DNA of 64,000 nt from Erythroxylum novogranatense (lineage: Eukaryota > Streptophyta > Magnoliopsida > Malpighiales > Erythroxylaceae): positions 66,339,824-66,403,823 of the forward strand of contig CM057232.1 in assembly GCA_029891385.1 (NCBI GenBank). The letters run 5' to 3'. The notes beneath the pieces were generated by a model, which was not told the DNA's origin, did not search any database, and was given only the letters and a program-made list of their open reading frames with translations. Both the position numbers and the translations under genes were made by a program. Of this stretch, positions 21,898 through 33,155 are shown piece after piece; within the stretch, counting starts at the first letter, position 1; each line of letters begins with the position of its first letter.

Positions 21898-24800
21898 AAT
21901 TTCGTCCTCAAAATTTCATATACGACTAAATCAAGAAGACAGGGGAGTCTTTTCGATCATTGCCTCTCCGATTTTCACTTATTTCGATAAACGAATAATT
22001 TCTGTAATTATAACAATCAATGAACTACTCACTTTTCGCCTTACCAATTTCTCATAATATTCTCAATTTATCACTTTCAATATCAATAACACTTATATCG
22101 GATCCTAACAATATTTCCTAATCCTGTCTACGTAACATTTTGGGTCCGAATCATCTTTTAGGTTTTCCACTGTCTTACCAATCTAATCACACCACAATCA
22201 CATAGAGGTCATTTAATCACGAATTTAGATTCCTTATTGACCTTTGTCTCCTTTTTGGCTGAGGCAATACACTTCGGAGCATTTCATTTGTCACTTATCA
22301 AATTACATCTCCTTAGAGTTAAAACACTAATCTCATAAGATTCTAATAGCCTCGATCCACTCAAATCATTACCCTTTTACTTGGATTTCTTAATCCCCAT
22401 TACAAATTTATTTTACTCATCAATATAATACATTGTTCAAATGGTATCACCTATACAACAATGTTATGTTCTCAACCAGTCTGAACTATACGTCAATTTC
22501 ATGTCCCCAAAAACCTCACAATACCAGTTTGACTTATGCTTCCACCAGTCAAGTCCGTTGTTTATTCACACATGTAATCATTCACATATACAATCTTTCG
22601 TATTTTCTCTCTAAACTACCAATTCCTCTTTCAATGTACTCTTACTATAGCATAAAACTTTGATTGGTTCTCAATTTTTTTTTCTCTGACAAGTTCTGTA
22701 GTGGATACCACACCCATCTCTTAATCGACTATACATATCTCAATCGTTATCGATTTACTTATCCATGGATGTCCTCAAAATATTTCTGTACGATTAATGT
22801 CTCCAAGCTTTTAAAGCGACACTCAGTATAACCAATTTCAAATCATCAATCATAATACAACCCATAAGATTATACTTGTCCTTAAGGACAAAAATCACTT
22901 CACACAATGTCATCAAATTGTATCATAACCTTTACTGGGACAGTCCTATACAAATTGCCAAATCTCCAAAATGAAACGATACGATCAATACTCAATTTGC
23001 AAAGTCTCTCGAAATGTCTCTTTTCATAGTCATCAATCATACAATTCACACGTTTTTCCTTAAACATTTTGAGCTTTCGCAACTTCTGGACGTATCCAGC
23101 CTATATCCGATCCCAATTAACTCCCATTTCCATATATATATATATATATATTCCTTACAATTTTGCATTTTACCAAGACCTCTATTTTCATTTTATCTCC
23201 CAATATGTCGTGTTCGAACAATAATTTATCCACAAATTATTTTAATCCAGCTAGGATTCACTCTTATGAAACTTACAGGGTATAAAATTTCCTCAACTGT
23301 ACCAATTTATCTTCTTCACTTTTTTTTTAGATGCATTTAATCGATCATAGTCACTATCCATTTTAAATACAATTGAGACACTAAACTCCTCATGTACATA
23401 ATTGATTCATATAACTCGTCGAATATCGATCATCTCTAATGAGGAGCAATTTTCTTATCATTTTCTCCGTTTGATCATATCATATTTTGACACCTGTTCC
23501 TTACCCTAATTTCTCCACATAACCCAATTTATTTACGAAGAATCACTCTCTGGTTTGAATAAACATTCATTATCTCGATCTCGTACTTTCAGAACATAAT
23601 TACACAAAATATACATGAACCTTTATTCTCCTCATATCCCTAATTAATATTTCCTTGATGTTCAGTAATTCTTTTACACAATCGGAGTCATCTCATCAAC
23701 GTAATACACACTTTTTTAGTAACATATTCTATCTCTTACGCTTAAGTCTCTGCTAGACTTCGGACTCCTAAATTTACTTGTACTTCATTTCAAATTTATC
23801 TCTTCAATGATTACTCTCAAATCAAATTATCAAATCAGCTAAACCTATCAATCATTAATACTGTTCATAAAACTTTATCAATCAACTATCGCTTACTCTT
23901 GGTACTTCACTTAAGATCAATCAAGGGCATTTAAACAATTTCATTTCCTCTAACATCTTGACATACATTACCATAATCTTCGCATCCTATCTGACAATAT
24001 ATTCACGTCAATTTATCCATTAATAGCTTATATTACTAAGAACACTTTAATCTTATTTAATTTTCGATCACCTTTCACTTTCTGATACCAGTTCTCGATC
24101 ATGGGAACTTTAATCGTTACAAGCATTCTCATGCCTTACTCTATCTCATCTTGAACTTGGGGCTACAAATTACCTCTTATATCATATTCACGTAATTAGT
24201 CACTTATACATAATAATTTCACTTATGCTGGTAATCCCACTATCGGATGTACACTTACAGTGACAGTATAATCTGAACTCAACAATTTTCCTTTCTCGCA
24301 CTGTCTCGCCGTGAGGATTGTAAACAATCTCTATTCATTCCCAATTGATCAGTATAAGTACTTTCATGTCTTATTCTAAACCATATATGATTTGAAACTA
24401 CAAAAATTCTGATTAGCGATTATCCGTTACTCATCAATTGCAACTTAATATCTTCACTTGCCATGGGGCTACCATAATCAGGTGTGCATAATCAGGTGTG
24501 CATTCACATAGGCAAATTATCTGAACCTTAACAACTTTTTCATCTGCCATATTCATTGTCTTACCTTTCAATCGTTTCATTATTCCATTATACACATGTA
24601 CGTTCACACTCAAATCAATATCATAGATCTATAATTATTCTTGATTTTTCACCACTAACATAATTTGACTCAAATTCGTACATCATTATTCATATCTCTC
24701 ATCACAGAAATCAAACCCAATTGTAGCTTCTCAAAATCATAGGACACTTTATTTTCATCCACTTTATACGCTTTCAATCTTGCCATTTATATCATATCTC

Positions 24801-25162
24801 TATTTTCATTTTCCTCTAGCAATCCACAGCGATAACTTTATTTCTAACTCACATTCAAGGATATACCTAATATAACTCTAATATTGTATTTCATAATATA
24901 ACCACCAATACTAGTACACTAAATCTTCAACAGTCAAATCGAATCATACACTTTTTTTTTTCGATTCCTCGATATCCACAATTTTCCTGTATCACATTCT
25001 CATTTCCTCACCATTTCTAACCGCTTAAACGACTGAGGTATACTCATGCATATGACTCATATACTAGACTGGGGATCAGTTGTCACTGTTTGCCGTGACA
25101 TGACTTAAATGCATGTAACGTGACACATTTTTCTCAGAATGCCCATGTAAGATTGTACTTCT
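21898..25162 (-). other. Non-coding internal region of element E
   Basis: About 3.3 kb without any gag or pol motif in six frames. The forward strand is rich in C and T, so the element's own strand is rich in purines, as in D. The first 120 bases on its own strand (GCATTTAAGTCATGTCACGG and on) match the start of D's internal region. A 14-bp tandem duplication (ATAATCAGGTGTGC) sits near 24478 and a TA microsatellite near 23133-23151. Confidence 0.75.
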
Positions 25163-25178
25163 GGGCTCTAATATCACA
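25163..25178 (-). other. Decayed primer binding site of element E
   Basis: The reverse strand reads TGTGATATTAGAGCCC, a mutated form of TGGTATCAGAGCC, next to the LTR end at 25181. The equivalent site in D is intact. Confidence 0.65.
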
Positions 25179-25180
25179 AA

Positions 25181-28005
25181 TGTAACACCCCACTCCTGCG
25201 AGACCGAAACTCGACATCTGCAGTGATATCCGAGCCCGTGACCCGCGAGGGTGGTATGCTAGAGTAGTCGAAGCAGTCAATTATCCGGTAAAACATTTTT
25301 CTTTTGAAAACATTTGAGTGCGCAGAAATCAATAAACCATTTGGGCCCGCAATGCGGAAACATTTTCAATCAAAATACTATTTCAATAATCAATTCATGA
25401 TACCCTATTAGTCAGTTGGGGCCCTCTATAATAACAGTACAATTTTGTGGAAACACAAATTTACACATCAATCAGAAAGACTCAATGCAGACATGAAACT
25501 GATCCCGACCTGAACTCAGACTTGCTTGCTGTATGCATACTCCCGTTTGTCTAACGGGGTACTCGCCAAATCCTGAAAAATAATTGCAATGTTGGGTGAG
25601 TTTGCAAACTCAGTGAGAAACCATCATCGATGGTTCACCCAACTCATGCATTCACAATTCAAATTATCTGATATTATCACAATCCAAATTATCTCACGCA
25701 TTGTCACTTTTACATATTCAATATCACCATATAACACTTATCAGACGAATATACAGCATTAACACCTTTTTCCCATATTCACACATCAAAGTTACACTCA
25801 TGAACTTTCCTCATTATTATCCATTCTTTTCTAAGGTGTGACTGAGCACCTAACAGTAGCAGAATTCAGACACATTTAGGGAGTAGGATAGCCATCTGGG
25901 TATGCACTGACTCCCCTCGAGTTCAAGGCTCGGTTCAGTAACAGTAATCACATTTTAGGCGAGTAGGAGAGCCCTTAGGGTATGCACTACTGCCCGCTCA
26001 CATTAGGGATAGGAGAGCCTTCTGGGTATGGACTAACCCTCTCAGTGGCAGCTCCAATCACAACCATTATTATTAACCGATAATGGAATTCGTTTATCAC
26101 AATATAATGCACATGTATCAAATCACATTCACAATCATTGCATATTTCAAAGACCAATACCCATTTCTTCGGACCTTCGGTCCGGTATTTCAGTCATTGA
26201 CATTTATGATTATCTCATTGATGCATTCATGGTCATTTACTCACACAATAGCACTTCAATATCACATATCCAATATTTCAGACACCCATGGTCTAAAATC
26301 AATCAAATCAGGCGTACACATATCCATCCATTAGCTCCATATGGTATCATTGCAAAATATTAAACACATAAAGGCTGAGGAACCAACTAGGTTACTCACC
26401 TGAACTTCCTAGCTGTTGCCTGGAAGCTCCAGCACTGTCCGTGGATTATCGATCCATCGGCTCTATAATCAATCAAATAATTCCATTCATTACAAAATGC
26501 ACAGTCAAAATAATTAATGATGCATATGCCTTGAATAAAAGATGTACTATGACTATTCATGATTTTCCCGACGCTATTTTCCAATTTCACTTTCTTTCGT
26601 AAATTTTTACCTTTTCACTCAATTGCATAATAATAACTCACTTCCAATGCAATAACATGTTAGAAAACTCCCCAAATATCATGAACAATCCTTAGGTTGC
26701 ATGACTTTCACTAATTGCAATCCTACTAATTTAAATTCGAACTTTCATTCCTTTCCCCAATTGTAGACCTCTTTTTCTAGATCATAACGAATCAAACATC
26801 ACCTCAATTGGAGGCCTACACCATTAGTTATGCCCCATAAATTAAAACACAACTTTCAGAAATTTCGTCCCTCGCCCCGGCCTATCATCTCTCGCCGCGG
26901 CGTGTAAAGGGTCGCTCACCACGGCGAACACCTTCACTGGACTCGCCGCGACGTAGAGGAAAAAGGTTTGCCGCGGCGTGAATTCATTCGATCGCCGCGG
27001 CGAGCACGCATTTTCTCACCGTGGTGAGGCCTTTTCCAGACGTCGCGACGTGCGGCCCACATCGTCTTCTCCGATCGATTTTTCGAGCTTTCTCTCTCTA
27101 AAAAACTAGTATTAATTACTCTAAACTACACAATCTTTCATATTTAACCCCATGAATGCATCTAACACAATAAATAACAGCATTAAATCATATACTTACC
27201 AAATCAAACTCAAAACCTTCGAATCTCAGAAAATCCCTAAACCTTTAACACCAACGGTTTAGCTCCCAAAGCCATACCAAACATCATCTTCCTTAGGGTT
27301 TAGGATGGGATTTGCACAAGGAAGAAGAAACAAACAACAAGCCAACGATCACTCGCGCAAGGAGGAAGAACGGGGGATCGATCGATGGAGGAGAATCGTG
27401 CCCTAGGAGAAGAAAAGGATTTCTTTCCTTTTTCAAATGTAGAACACATATATATATATAACAAAGAAGCCTCTTTTCATTTTTTTCTCCCAAACATTTA
27501 AATCTCTATCTCTAATCAGTTTTATTTCCAGTCCAATTCATCTCCAAATCTCAATGACTCTATATAATATTTTCAAAAAAATCATAATTCTAGATTTCCA
27601 TTGCCAATGGACAATTATTTCGGTCCAATTTATTCAATCAGTTTGTCACTCTAAAGATTTTTGGTCCGGACATTTCCTCCCAAATTTTCAGAAAAATTTC
27701 CTAAAGTTCATTGCCAACTGGCGATCACTCTAATACAGTTCCCACTCAATATGCAAACTCAATTAGTCCAAATTTCTCAATAAATCACAATCAAATCTAA
27801 TATCTCATAATTTCACACTTCATATCGATATCACAATTAAAAGCTGGGTAAAAGTCATGAATGCATGTACTTCATATGCAGGTACAAAAGACTCATTCCT
27901 CTACAGTTAGAGGTCGAACAAATTCTCAGTCGATAATGCGCAGTAAAAATCCTAACCCGTTCTAATTTACCAATTTACCCATCACATCAGTAATGGGATG
28001 TTACA
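25181..28005 (-). repeat. 5' LTR of element E (2825 bp)
   Basis: Aligns with the 3' LTR along its length with scattered substitutions. Features repeat: three-way junction at about 25595-25640, covarying repeats at 25875-26045, hairpin at 26170-26184, palindrome array at 26873-27050. The main length difference from the other LTR is inside the palindrome array. Confidence 0.9.
26873..27050. repeat. CGCCGCGGCG-type palindrome array, E 5' LTR
   Basis: Eight units start at 26873, 26893, 26917, 26944, 26969, 26993, 27017 and 27041 (spacing 20-27, mostly 24). Relative to the 3' LTR it has three extra units on the left and lacks one in the middle. Confidence 0.85.
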
Positions 28006-28111
28006 CGAAAGCTACCTTGCGTGTCCCTTCTACTCTCTTCCCTTTTCTAATTTTACGCAGACTTCTCTCAATTTTAAGGTTAAAGGGTGAGAGTTTGGTT
28101 TTCCTAGGCAT
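28006..28111 (-). pseudogene. Gag N-terminus of Athila-like element G
   Basis: The ATG at 28111 (reverse strand) begins MPRKTKLSPFNLKIERSL, close to the usual Athila Gag start with its E-I-E-R-(S/T)-L-R-(K/R) motif. The frame runs into the target site of element E. Across the 8.9-kb insertion it would rejoin the frame at 19106. An in-frame Met further upstream is less likely the true start, because only the residues from 28111 on resemble Gag. Confidence 0.7.
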
Positions 28112-28982
28112 GCAAAGGAAAACAAAATTCAAAAGAGAATAAAAGTGAGCATAATCGATTTGCAAGTACACAAGGTCAAACAAAAAGATGAAATGTGAAG
28201 ATTGTAAGTATATAGGTGTGCAGTATGTATGCATATATCAAAAGGCAAACAAGAGCAATTTTCAAAACATCCCTTCATTACAACTATAATCAAGTAGCCC
28301 AACTATACATTAAAAAACCTAAACCTAGGAATTTATAAGGTATGAGATGAACTATAGATTGAACTACTCCCCTTTTAAGCTCATGGAACTCTATAAATCG
28401 CTACATCTTCAAAAGGACACGAAATGCCTAGCCACGTATAGCTCTCAAAAGCTTCACAACTGAGAAGGAATCAGAGGTACCCATGGTGGAAGATTGACAG
28501 TGAAAAATAGAAGAAGAAAATTAGGATTGGATGAGAGAAAGATGATGGACGATGATTTTAGAGGCTAAGTATGTGATGTCTTCTATCCTCCCCTATTTCT
28601 TCTCAAAAAAATAGGGTTTCCAAGTAGGTATCCAGGATATTTTTTTTTAATGGGTAAGTGAATTTCCAAAAATAGCTCGGGTCCAATTGCGGCTTTTGCT
28701 GCAGTGAAAGAATGAGTTCGCCGCAACAAACTTTTCCCGAAAGGTTTTGCTAGAGTTTTTGTGACTTCACCATGCTAAGTAATAGCTTATAGTATCAATA
28801 GTCCTAAAAATCTATTAAGTGCAATTACTAACTATTTGTGACAATTTTACCTTCAAACTACATTAATTCAAAACAAGCACTCATAAGCTAAATTAAGAAA
28901 AATATCCAATAATAAAAGCAAAAAAGTATAACAAAAACCATGAAATTGTCATAAAATAATATAGAAAACTTAGGTTCAATCA
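28112..28982 (-). repeat. 5' LTR and leader of element G
   Basis: The LTR starts TGATTGAACCTAAGTTTTC at 28982. Stretches around 28400-28480 (TTCTCAGTTGTGAAG, GAAGATGTAGC and AAAAGGGGAGTAG on the reverse strand) match element I at 60569-60610 and 61520-61630. A decayed GC-rich dyad patch lies at 28690-28730. No clear primer site is seen before gag, so the LTR 3' end has been lost or diverged. Confidence 0.65.
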
Positions 28983-29416
28983 ATGGTCGCACCTTTCCTT
29001 ATCACGATCACACCCGAGCTACTCCCAAGGTGTGAGATCGCACCCTGCTTCCTTTGTCCATCGTATGCAGCATCCTTTACTTATAACGATCATGTCTCTC
29101 TACTTCGATGTCCAAAAATTTTATAACTTATATCATTGCAAAGCTAGAAGGATAAACTACAACTTTGAAGGATATAACTTTGTCTAATTCAGACTAGATC
29201 AATACTTTTTTTCTCCTAGATTCAGAACACAAATTTTACCCTTATGAAGAACTTGAAAATGCAATACAAATTCACTCCCTCTAATGTAACATCATTCCAT
29301 AACAATTAAACTCCCATTATTATTTCCTAATACTCTCTAATCTCAACTCATTTAATTCATTACTTACAACTAATTCTCATTCTTCACAATTTCCTATCTT
29401 TCTTTTTCCATAATAC
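28983..29416 (-). repeat. J-family LTR fragment, part 1, with decayed palindromes
   Basis: The reverse complement matches 39680-39830 of the J(+) LTR (CATGAAAGTTGTAG-like, then TTTTTGGACATCG and ATGATCGTTATAAG). At 28985-29095 are dyads such as ATCACGATCACA, GTGTGAGATCGCACC and AACGATCATG, related to the array in K. It is separated from part 2 (35241-36400) by element H and cut on the left by element G. Confidence 0.65.
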
Positions 29417-31097
29417 TGTTGGATTGAAAAAAGAAAACATGCTTTGTTTGGAAAAACGGTAGATTTCAAAACTTTTAAGAAATCATTACTTGCAGCAGAA
29501 GCAACAAATCCAAATCAACATGCCAATCCATACATGATATGGTATAAGGATAATAAAATATAAACAAGATCAGGACTATTACCGACTCCTTCGCTACAGC
29601 TTTAAATCCTCGCTGCGCTATCCTCTCCTTCTTCGTGTATCCAAATCCTTTTCCTTAGACTCTTTTTCTTTAACAAACTACTTTCTAATTGTTGTAGTAT
29701 CCTCAACCAATTAGATTTACCACCTGTTCTTCAAGGACAATTAGGTTAACAAAATCCTTTGGTGGGAAAGGAGAAGAAATGTTTGGAGGAGATTTTCTTA
29801 GAAGAAGAAGAAGCAAAATTGAAACTCTTTCAATTGGTATTTTTAACTCTCTCTTTCATGAAAGGGGAAAAGGTGTAAAGAACATGCAAGAACTCTTTCT
29901 TGCCTACCAATTTCGTAGTTGCATGGATGGAAGGAGAGAGAGGCATCAAATGCATCACTTCTTTCATTAATCACTCATAAAATAGCCAATAAATGAGATT
30001 ATCTTCATTTATCTTTATGATGGCTATTTGAAAAGACCATAACCTAAAATTCAATACCCAATTTCGTTTTTGCCAAGAAGAAAAAAGGAAGATGATCCAT
30101 CTAATGTACATCTTTCATCTTTAATCTAACGAATGCAAATAGGTTACAAGCCAACATTAAAAGACAATCATTAAACCATTTAATGGTAAGTTCATAACTC
30201 CATTTAATGATGATTAACCATAATAAAGACCGTCTTTATTTAGCATTTTAATGGCAAATGTGTGGTTACACATTTAACCTAGGAATAATCGAAATTGCTA
30301 TCATCTTCTTAAAAAATTGTTTTAATATAATTAATCTAATTAATTACATTAAACCAAAAACCAAGCCCATTACTAAATGTGCATTTAGTCTTCTTTAATT
30401 AGACCAAGCCCAAGATTCAATTATGGGCTTCTAATTAAACTCCATTTATATTTCTTCCTTAGTTTGATAACGTTCCTTAAAGCCAAGTGGAGAATCTTAT
30501 TGGACTTTGATAATTCAAGTTCCAATAATCCCAGAATTGATTCAATCTCATTGGAATTAATTCTAGCTTAGTAACTAAATGTCATTCCACTAAAGACAAT
30601 TAGTTGAACTCTTGAATTATTAAATATTATAAGAATATGTCCAATTGCAAACCCTATTTAGAGCCTTATTATAGCCATCTGCATAACAAAGGGTAAAATT
30701 ACCGTTTTGCCCTTATGTTGGTTTTTCCTTCTAGATCTCTCATTTTACTTTATATTGTGATTAACACATAATATCTCATCACAGTGTTAAGACTTGATGG
30801 GTAGCTAGTCCATCAAACCATCAAGCGCCAGCTTTAATCACCAAATCTCCTTAAAACATCTGAAGAGATGATAACACTATAAACTCTTTATTCGAGTGAA
30901 TATTCCTAATACTTGTTTCAATTAATAATTCCAAGATGCATAATCGGATTAATACTCTGTAAAAATCCATTCTGATCATATCAAGAATTATAATGAAACA
31001 TATATGAGTTCACCACTCATCAAGATTATGGTTCATAATAAGCGAATGCTTAAGTTGTATGTTTTAAGATTAATGTAATGGCCCACTTTATTCTTGA
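29417..31097 (-). repeat. 3' LTR of element H, U3 part missing
   Basis: The left terminus is TGTTGGATTGAAAAAAG. It aligns with 33156-34832 of the 5' LTR and stops at TATTCTTGA, where the 5' LTR continues for another 400 bases. It contains a forward ORF at 29779-29970 that I do not regard as a gene. Confidence 0.8.
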
Positions 31098-31270
31098 CAT
31101 CAGTTAACCCTTTCATTTTTACCCCTTTCATGCTCATTTAAATCATACTAAGCTCAAATAAACCTCAATTATCCATAAATACCTTCAATTTAATCAAACT
31201 AAGTCTTAATCACACAATCAACACAGTTCATGCTTAATGACATCAATTAAAAAAAAATTTGGGCCCAACA
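31098..31270 (-). repeat. Short LTR-like fragment inside element H
   Basis: Reading leftward it starts TGTTGGGCCCAAATTTT at 31270, resembling the starts of L and J (TGTTGGAYCCCG). It fills the junction between the broken RT and the broken LTR of H. It could be a small insertion that accompanied the deletion. Confidence 0.4.
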
Positions 31271-31500
31271 AATCTAGTTTTAAAGGTCTCTACCTTTCCA
31301 TCCGATCCCTTTTTCCTTTTGTAGATCCATTTACACCCTATGGCTTTTAGACCTAGTGGTAAATCTACAAGGACCCAGACTTCATTAGTATACATAGAAT
31401 CTATTTCTGATTCCATTGCCTTGACCCATTTTCCTGCATCAACATCATTAATAGCCTGTGTATACGTAATAGGATCTATTTCTTCTTAGTTCGAGATGGC
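31271..31500 (-). pseudogene. RT N-terminal fragment of element H
   Basis: The reverse strand encodes the usual copia RT start: KWVKAMESEIDSMYTN, then LVD-P-G and a CKW(I)YKRK stretch near 31300-31330. The remaining RT, including the YVDD box, is deleted. Confidence 0.75.
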
Positions 31501-32575
31501 AATTAAGCCTTCTCCTAAACCCAGATACCTATTTGGCCGTCTCCCCTCTCACTACGTCTAGGCACACCATGATATTCAGGTTGCGCTTCTGATTCAACTC
31601 TTGAATCCATTTCGACATCTTGTTCTGTCATATCCAAAACAACTCTTGGTTTGGATGAAATAGCTAACTCCTTTAACACTACTTCACATCTTCCTTTGTG
31701 ATTTTTCACAAACTCTTCCTCTAAGAAGGTTGCATTTGTCGACACAAATACCTTCTTATCATAAGGACTGTAAAAATAGTACCCTCGAGTTCCCGTAGGA
31801 TATCCTACAAACAAACATACTTCTGACCTTGGTTCCATCTTTGTGGATTCAGGCTTTAGAACATAAGCTGGGTAGCCCCCAGTCCTCAAATGCCTCAATG
31901 AAGGCACTCGGCCAGTCCACAACTCCCTAGGTGTTTTAGGCACTGATTTGGACGGAGCAAAGTTAAGAAGATATGTTTTCGTTTCTATGACATATCCCCA
32001 TAACGATTCTGGAAGGCTAGTGTAGGACATCATTGATCTTACCATTTCCAATAGAGTTCTGTTTCTCCTCTCTGCTACACCATTCTGTTGAGGTGTATGA
32101 GGAGCTGACAAATTGGAAACAATTCCATTGTCAATTAAATATTGCTGGAACTCTTCAGATAAATACTCACCACCATAATTTGATCAAAGCTGTTTTAATG
32201 GCTTGCCAAGTTGCTTCTCAGCTTCAGCTTTGAATTCTTTGAACTTTTCAAAAGCTTCACTCTTTTTATGCGTCAAATGCAAATAGCCATGTCTTGAGTA
32301 ATCATCTATAAAAATTATGAAATATTCATAACCTCCTCTAGCTTGTACATTCATGGGCCCACACACATCAGTATGTACCAGGTCCAATGTGGATTCAGAT
32401 CTGTTTCCTTTAGAAGGAAATGAGGCTTTGGTCATTTTTCCTTCAATACAAGATTCACAGGTGGGTAATGGATCACTATCCAAGCCCATAAGGATCCCAT
32501 CCTTTACTAGCCTCACAAGTCTTTTCGATTGATATGACCCATTCTTAAGTGCCACAGATACTTTGAATTAATGCT
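31501..32575 (-). pseudogene. Integrase of element H, DDE residues present but frame broken
   Basis: The best-preserved coding region in the window. Reverse-strand motifs: LWHLRMGHINRKDL (HHCC His pair), CESCIEGKM (Cys pair), VHTDVCGPM (first Asp), FIDDYSRHGYLHL (second Asp) and QQNGVAERRNRTLLE (Glu). A frameshift or stop near 32160 separates the second Asp from the Glu part. The C-terminal part runs through GYPTGTRGYYFYSP to a hinge containing RRSERG. In life it would insert the cDNA into nuclear DNA. Confidence 0.88.
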
Positions 32576-33155
32576 AGAGATTTTGGATTGTCTTGGTTTT
32601 ATCAATTCTGTGGTGTTTAGTGAGCCTTTCATACATTCTATAAAAAACAATCCCTGTTTAGTTATCTCATCACAAATAAAATCCTTATTCTCATATATTG
32701 AAACAACCTTTTCAAAATATAAGGAATAACCAGATTTTATTAGACAAAAAATAGAAATCATGTTCCTTACAATCATTGGCATGTAATAAACATCCTCCAA
32801 ATATAACCTATGACCACTAGGAAAGTCTAAGATAACTACTCCCACTGATTCTGCTGAAACATAGGAACCATCTGCTATCTTGACTTGAAACTGGCCTTTA
32901 GGTAGTCTTTTCCTTTGCTGGAACCCCTGCAAAGAATTACAAACACCGTTAGTGGCTCTTGAATCTAATATCCAAGAAGTAGATAAATCTGCCACATTTC
33001 TAGTTCCTAAGAAACTTAGGAAGCCCATACCTTGTTTGTTTTTTAGGGACTCTAGGTAGACTAGACAGTTTCTTTTCCAGTAGCCCATCTCAACACAGTG
33101 GAAACACTTTCCTTTGATGTTCTCTTTGGCCTTCTTTTCTATGGATTTGGCCTTT
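32576..33155 (-). pseudogene. Gag zinc knuckle and protease of element H
   Basis: The knuckle reads CFHCVEMGYWKRNC near 33063-33110; the His of CCHC is Tyr. The protease core near 32931-32985 reads WILDSRATNGVCNS, so the DSG catalytic triad is DSR. The frame then stays open through DGSYVSAES, VYYMPMIVRNMIS and the GAG-pre-integrase region. The left part of Gag is deleted up to the LTR at 33156. Confidence 0.82.

Larger units (their letters stand above)
19107..28005 (-). mobile_element. Large non-coding LTR element E (Tekay/Del-like termini)
   Basis: Two LTRs of 2771 and 2825 bp flank a 3.3-kb internal region with no protein. Both LTRs start TGTAACA and end TGTTACA on the forward strand. Orientation is fixed by the polypurine tract at the left and a primer-site remnant at the right. 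The flanking pentamers are CGACA (19102-19106) and CGAAA (28006-28010), a target duplication with one mismatch. The internal end carries TTTGAGGACGAAAT, a hallmark just before the 3' LTR of Tekay/Del chromoviruses. The layout fits a LARD-type non-autonomous element. Confidence 0.88.
17168..28982 (-). mobile_element. Athila-like (Ty3/gypsy) element G, interrupted by E
   Basis: Reading leftward: LTR start TGATTGAACC at 28982, LTR or leader to 28112, gag start at 28111, insertion of E (19107-28005), rest of gag to about 17168, then truncation by LTR fragment L. The LTR matches that of element I (59873 onward), and the Gag matches I's Gag C-terminus. No protease, RT or integrase remains. Its outer edge at 28983 lies in the palindrome-bearing part of a J-family LTR. 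Confidence 0.75.

Noticed and set aside
29779..29970. 63-codon ORF in the H LTR, also partly visible in the second LTR
   Set aside because: The second LTR copy has several substitutions and the frame shows no protein-like conservation. It is a chance ORF in repeat DNA.
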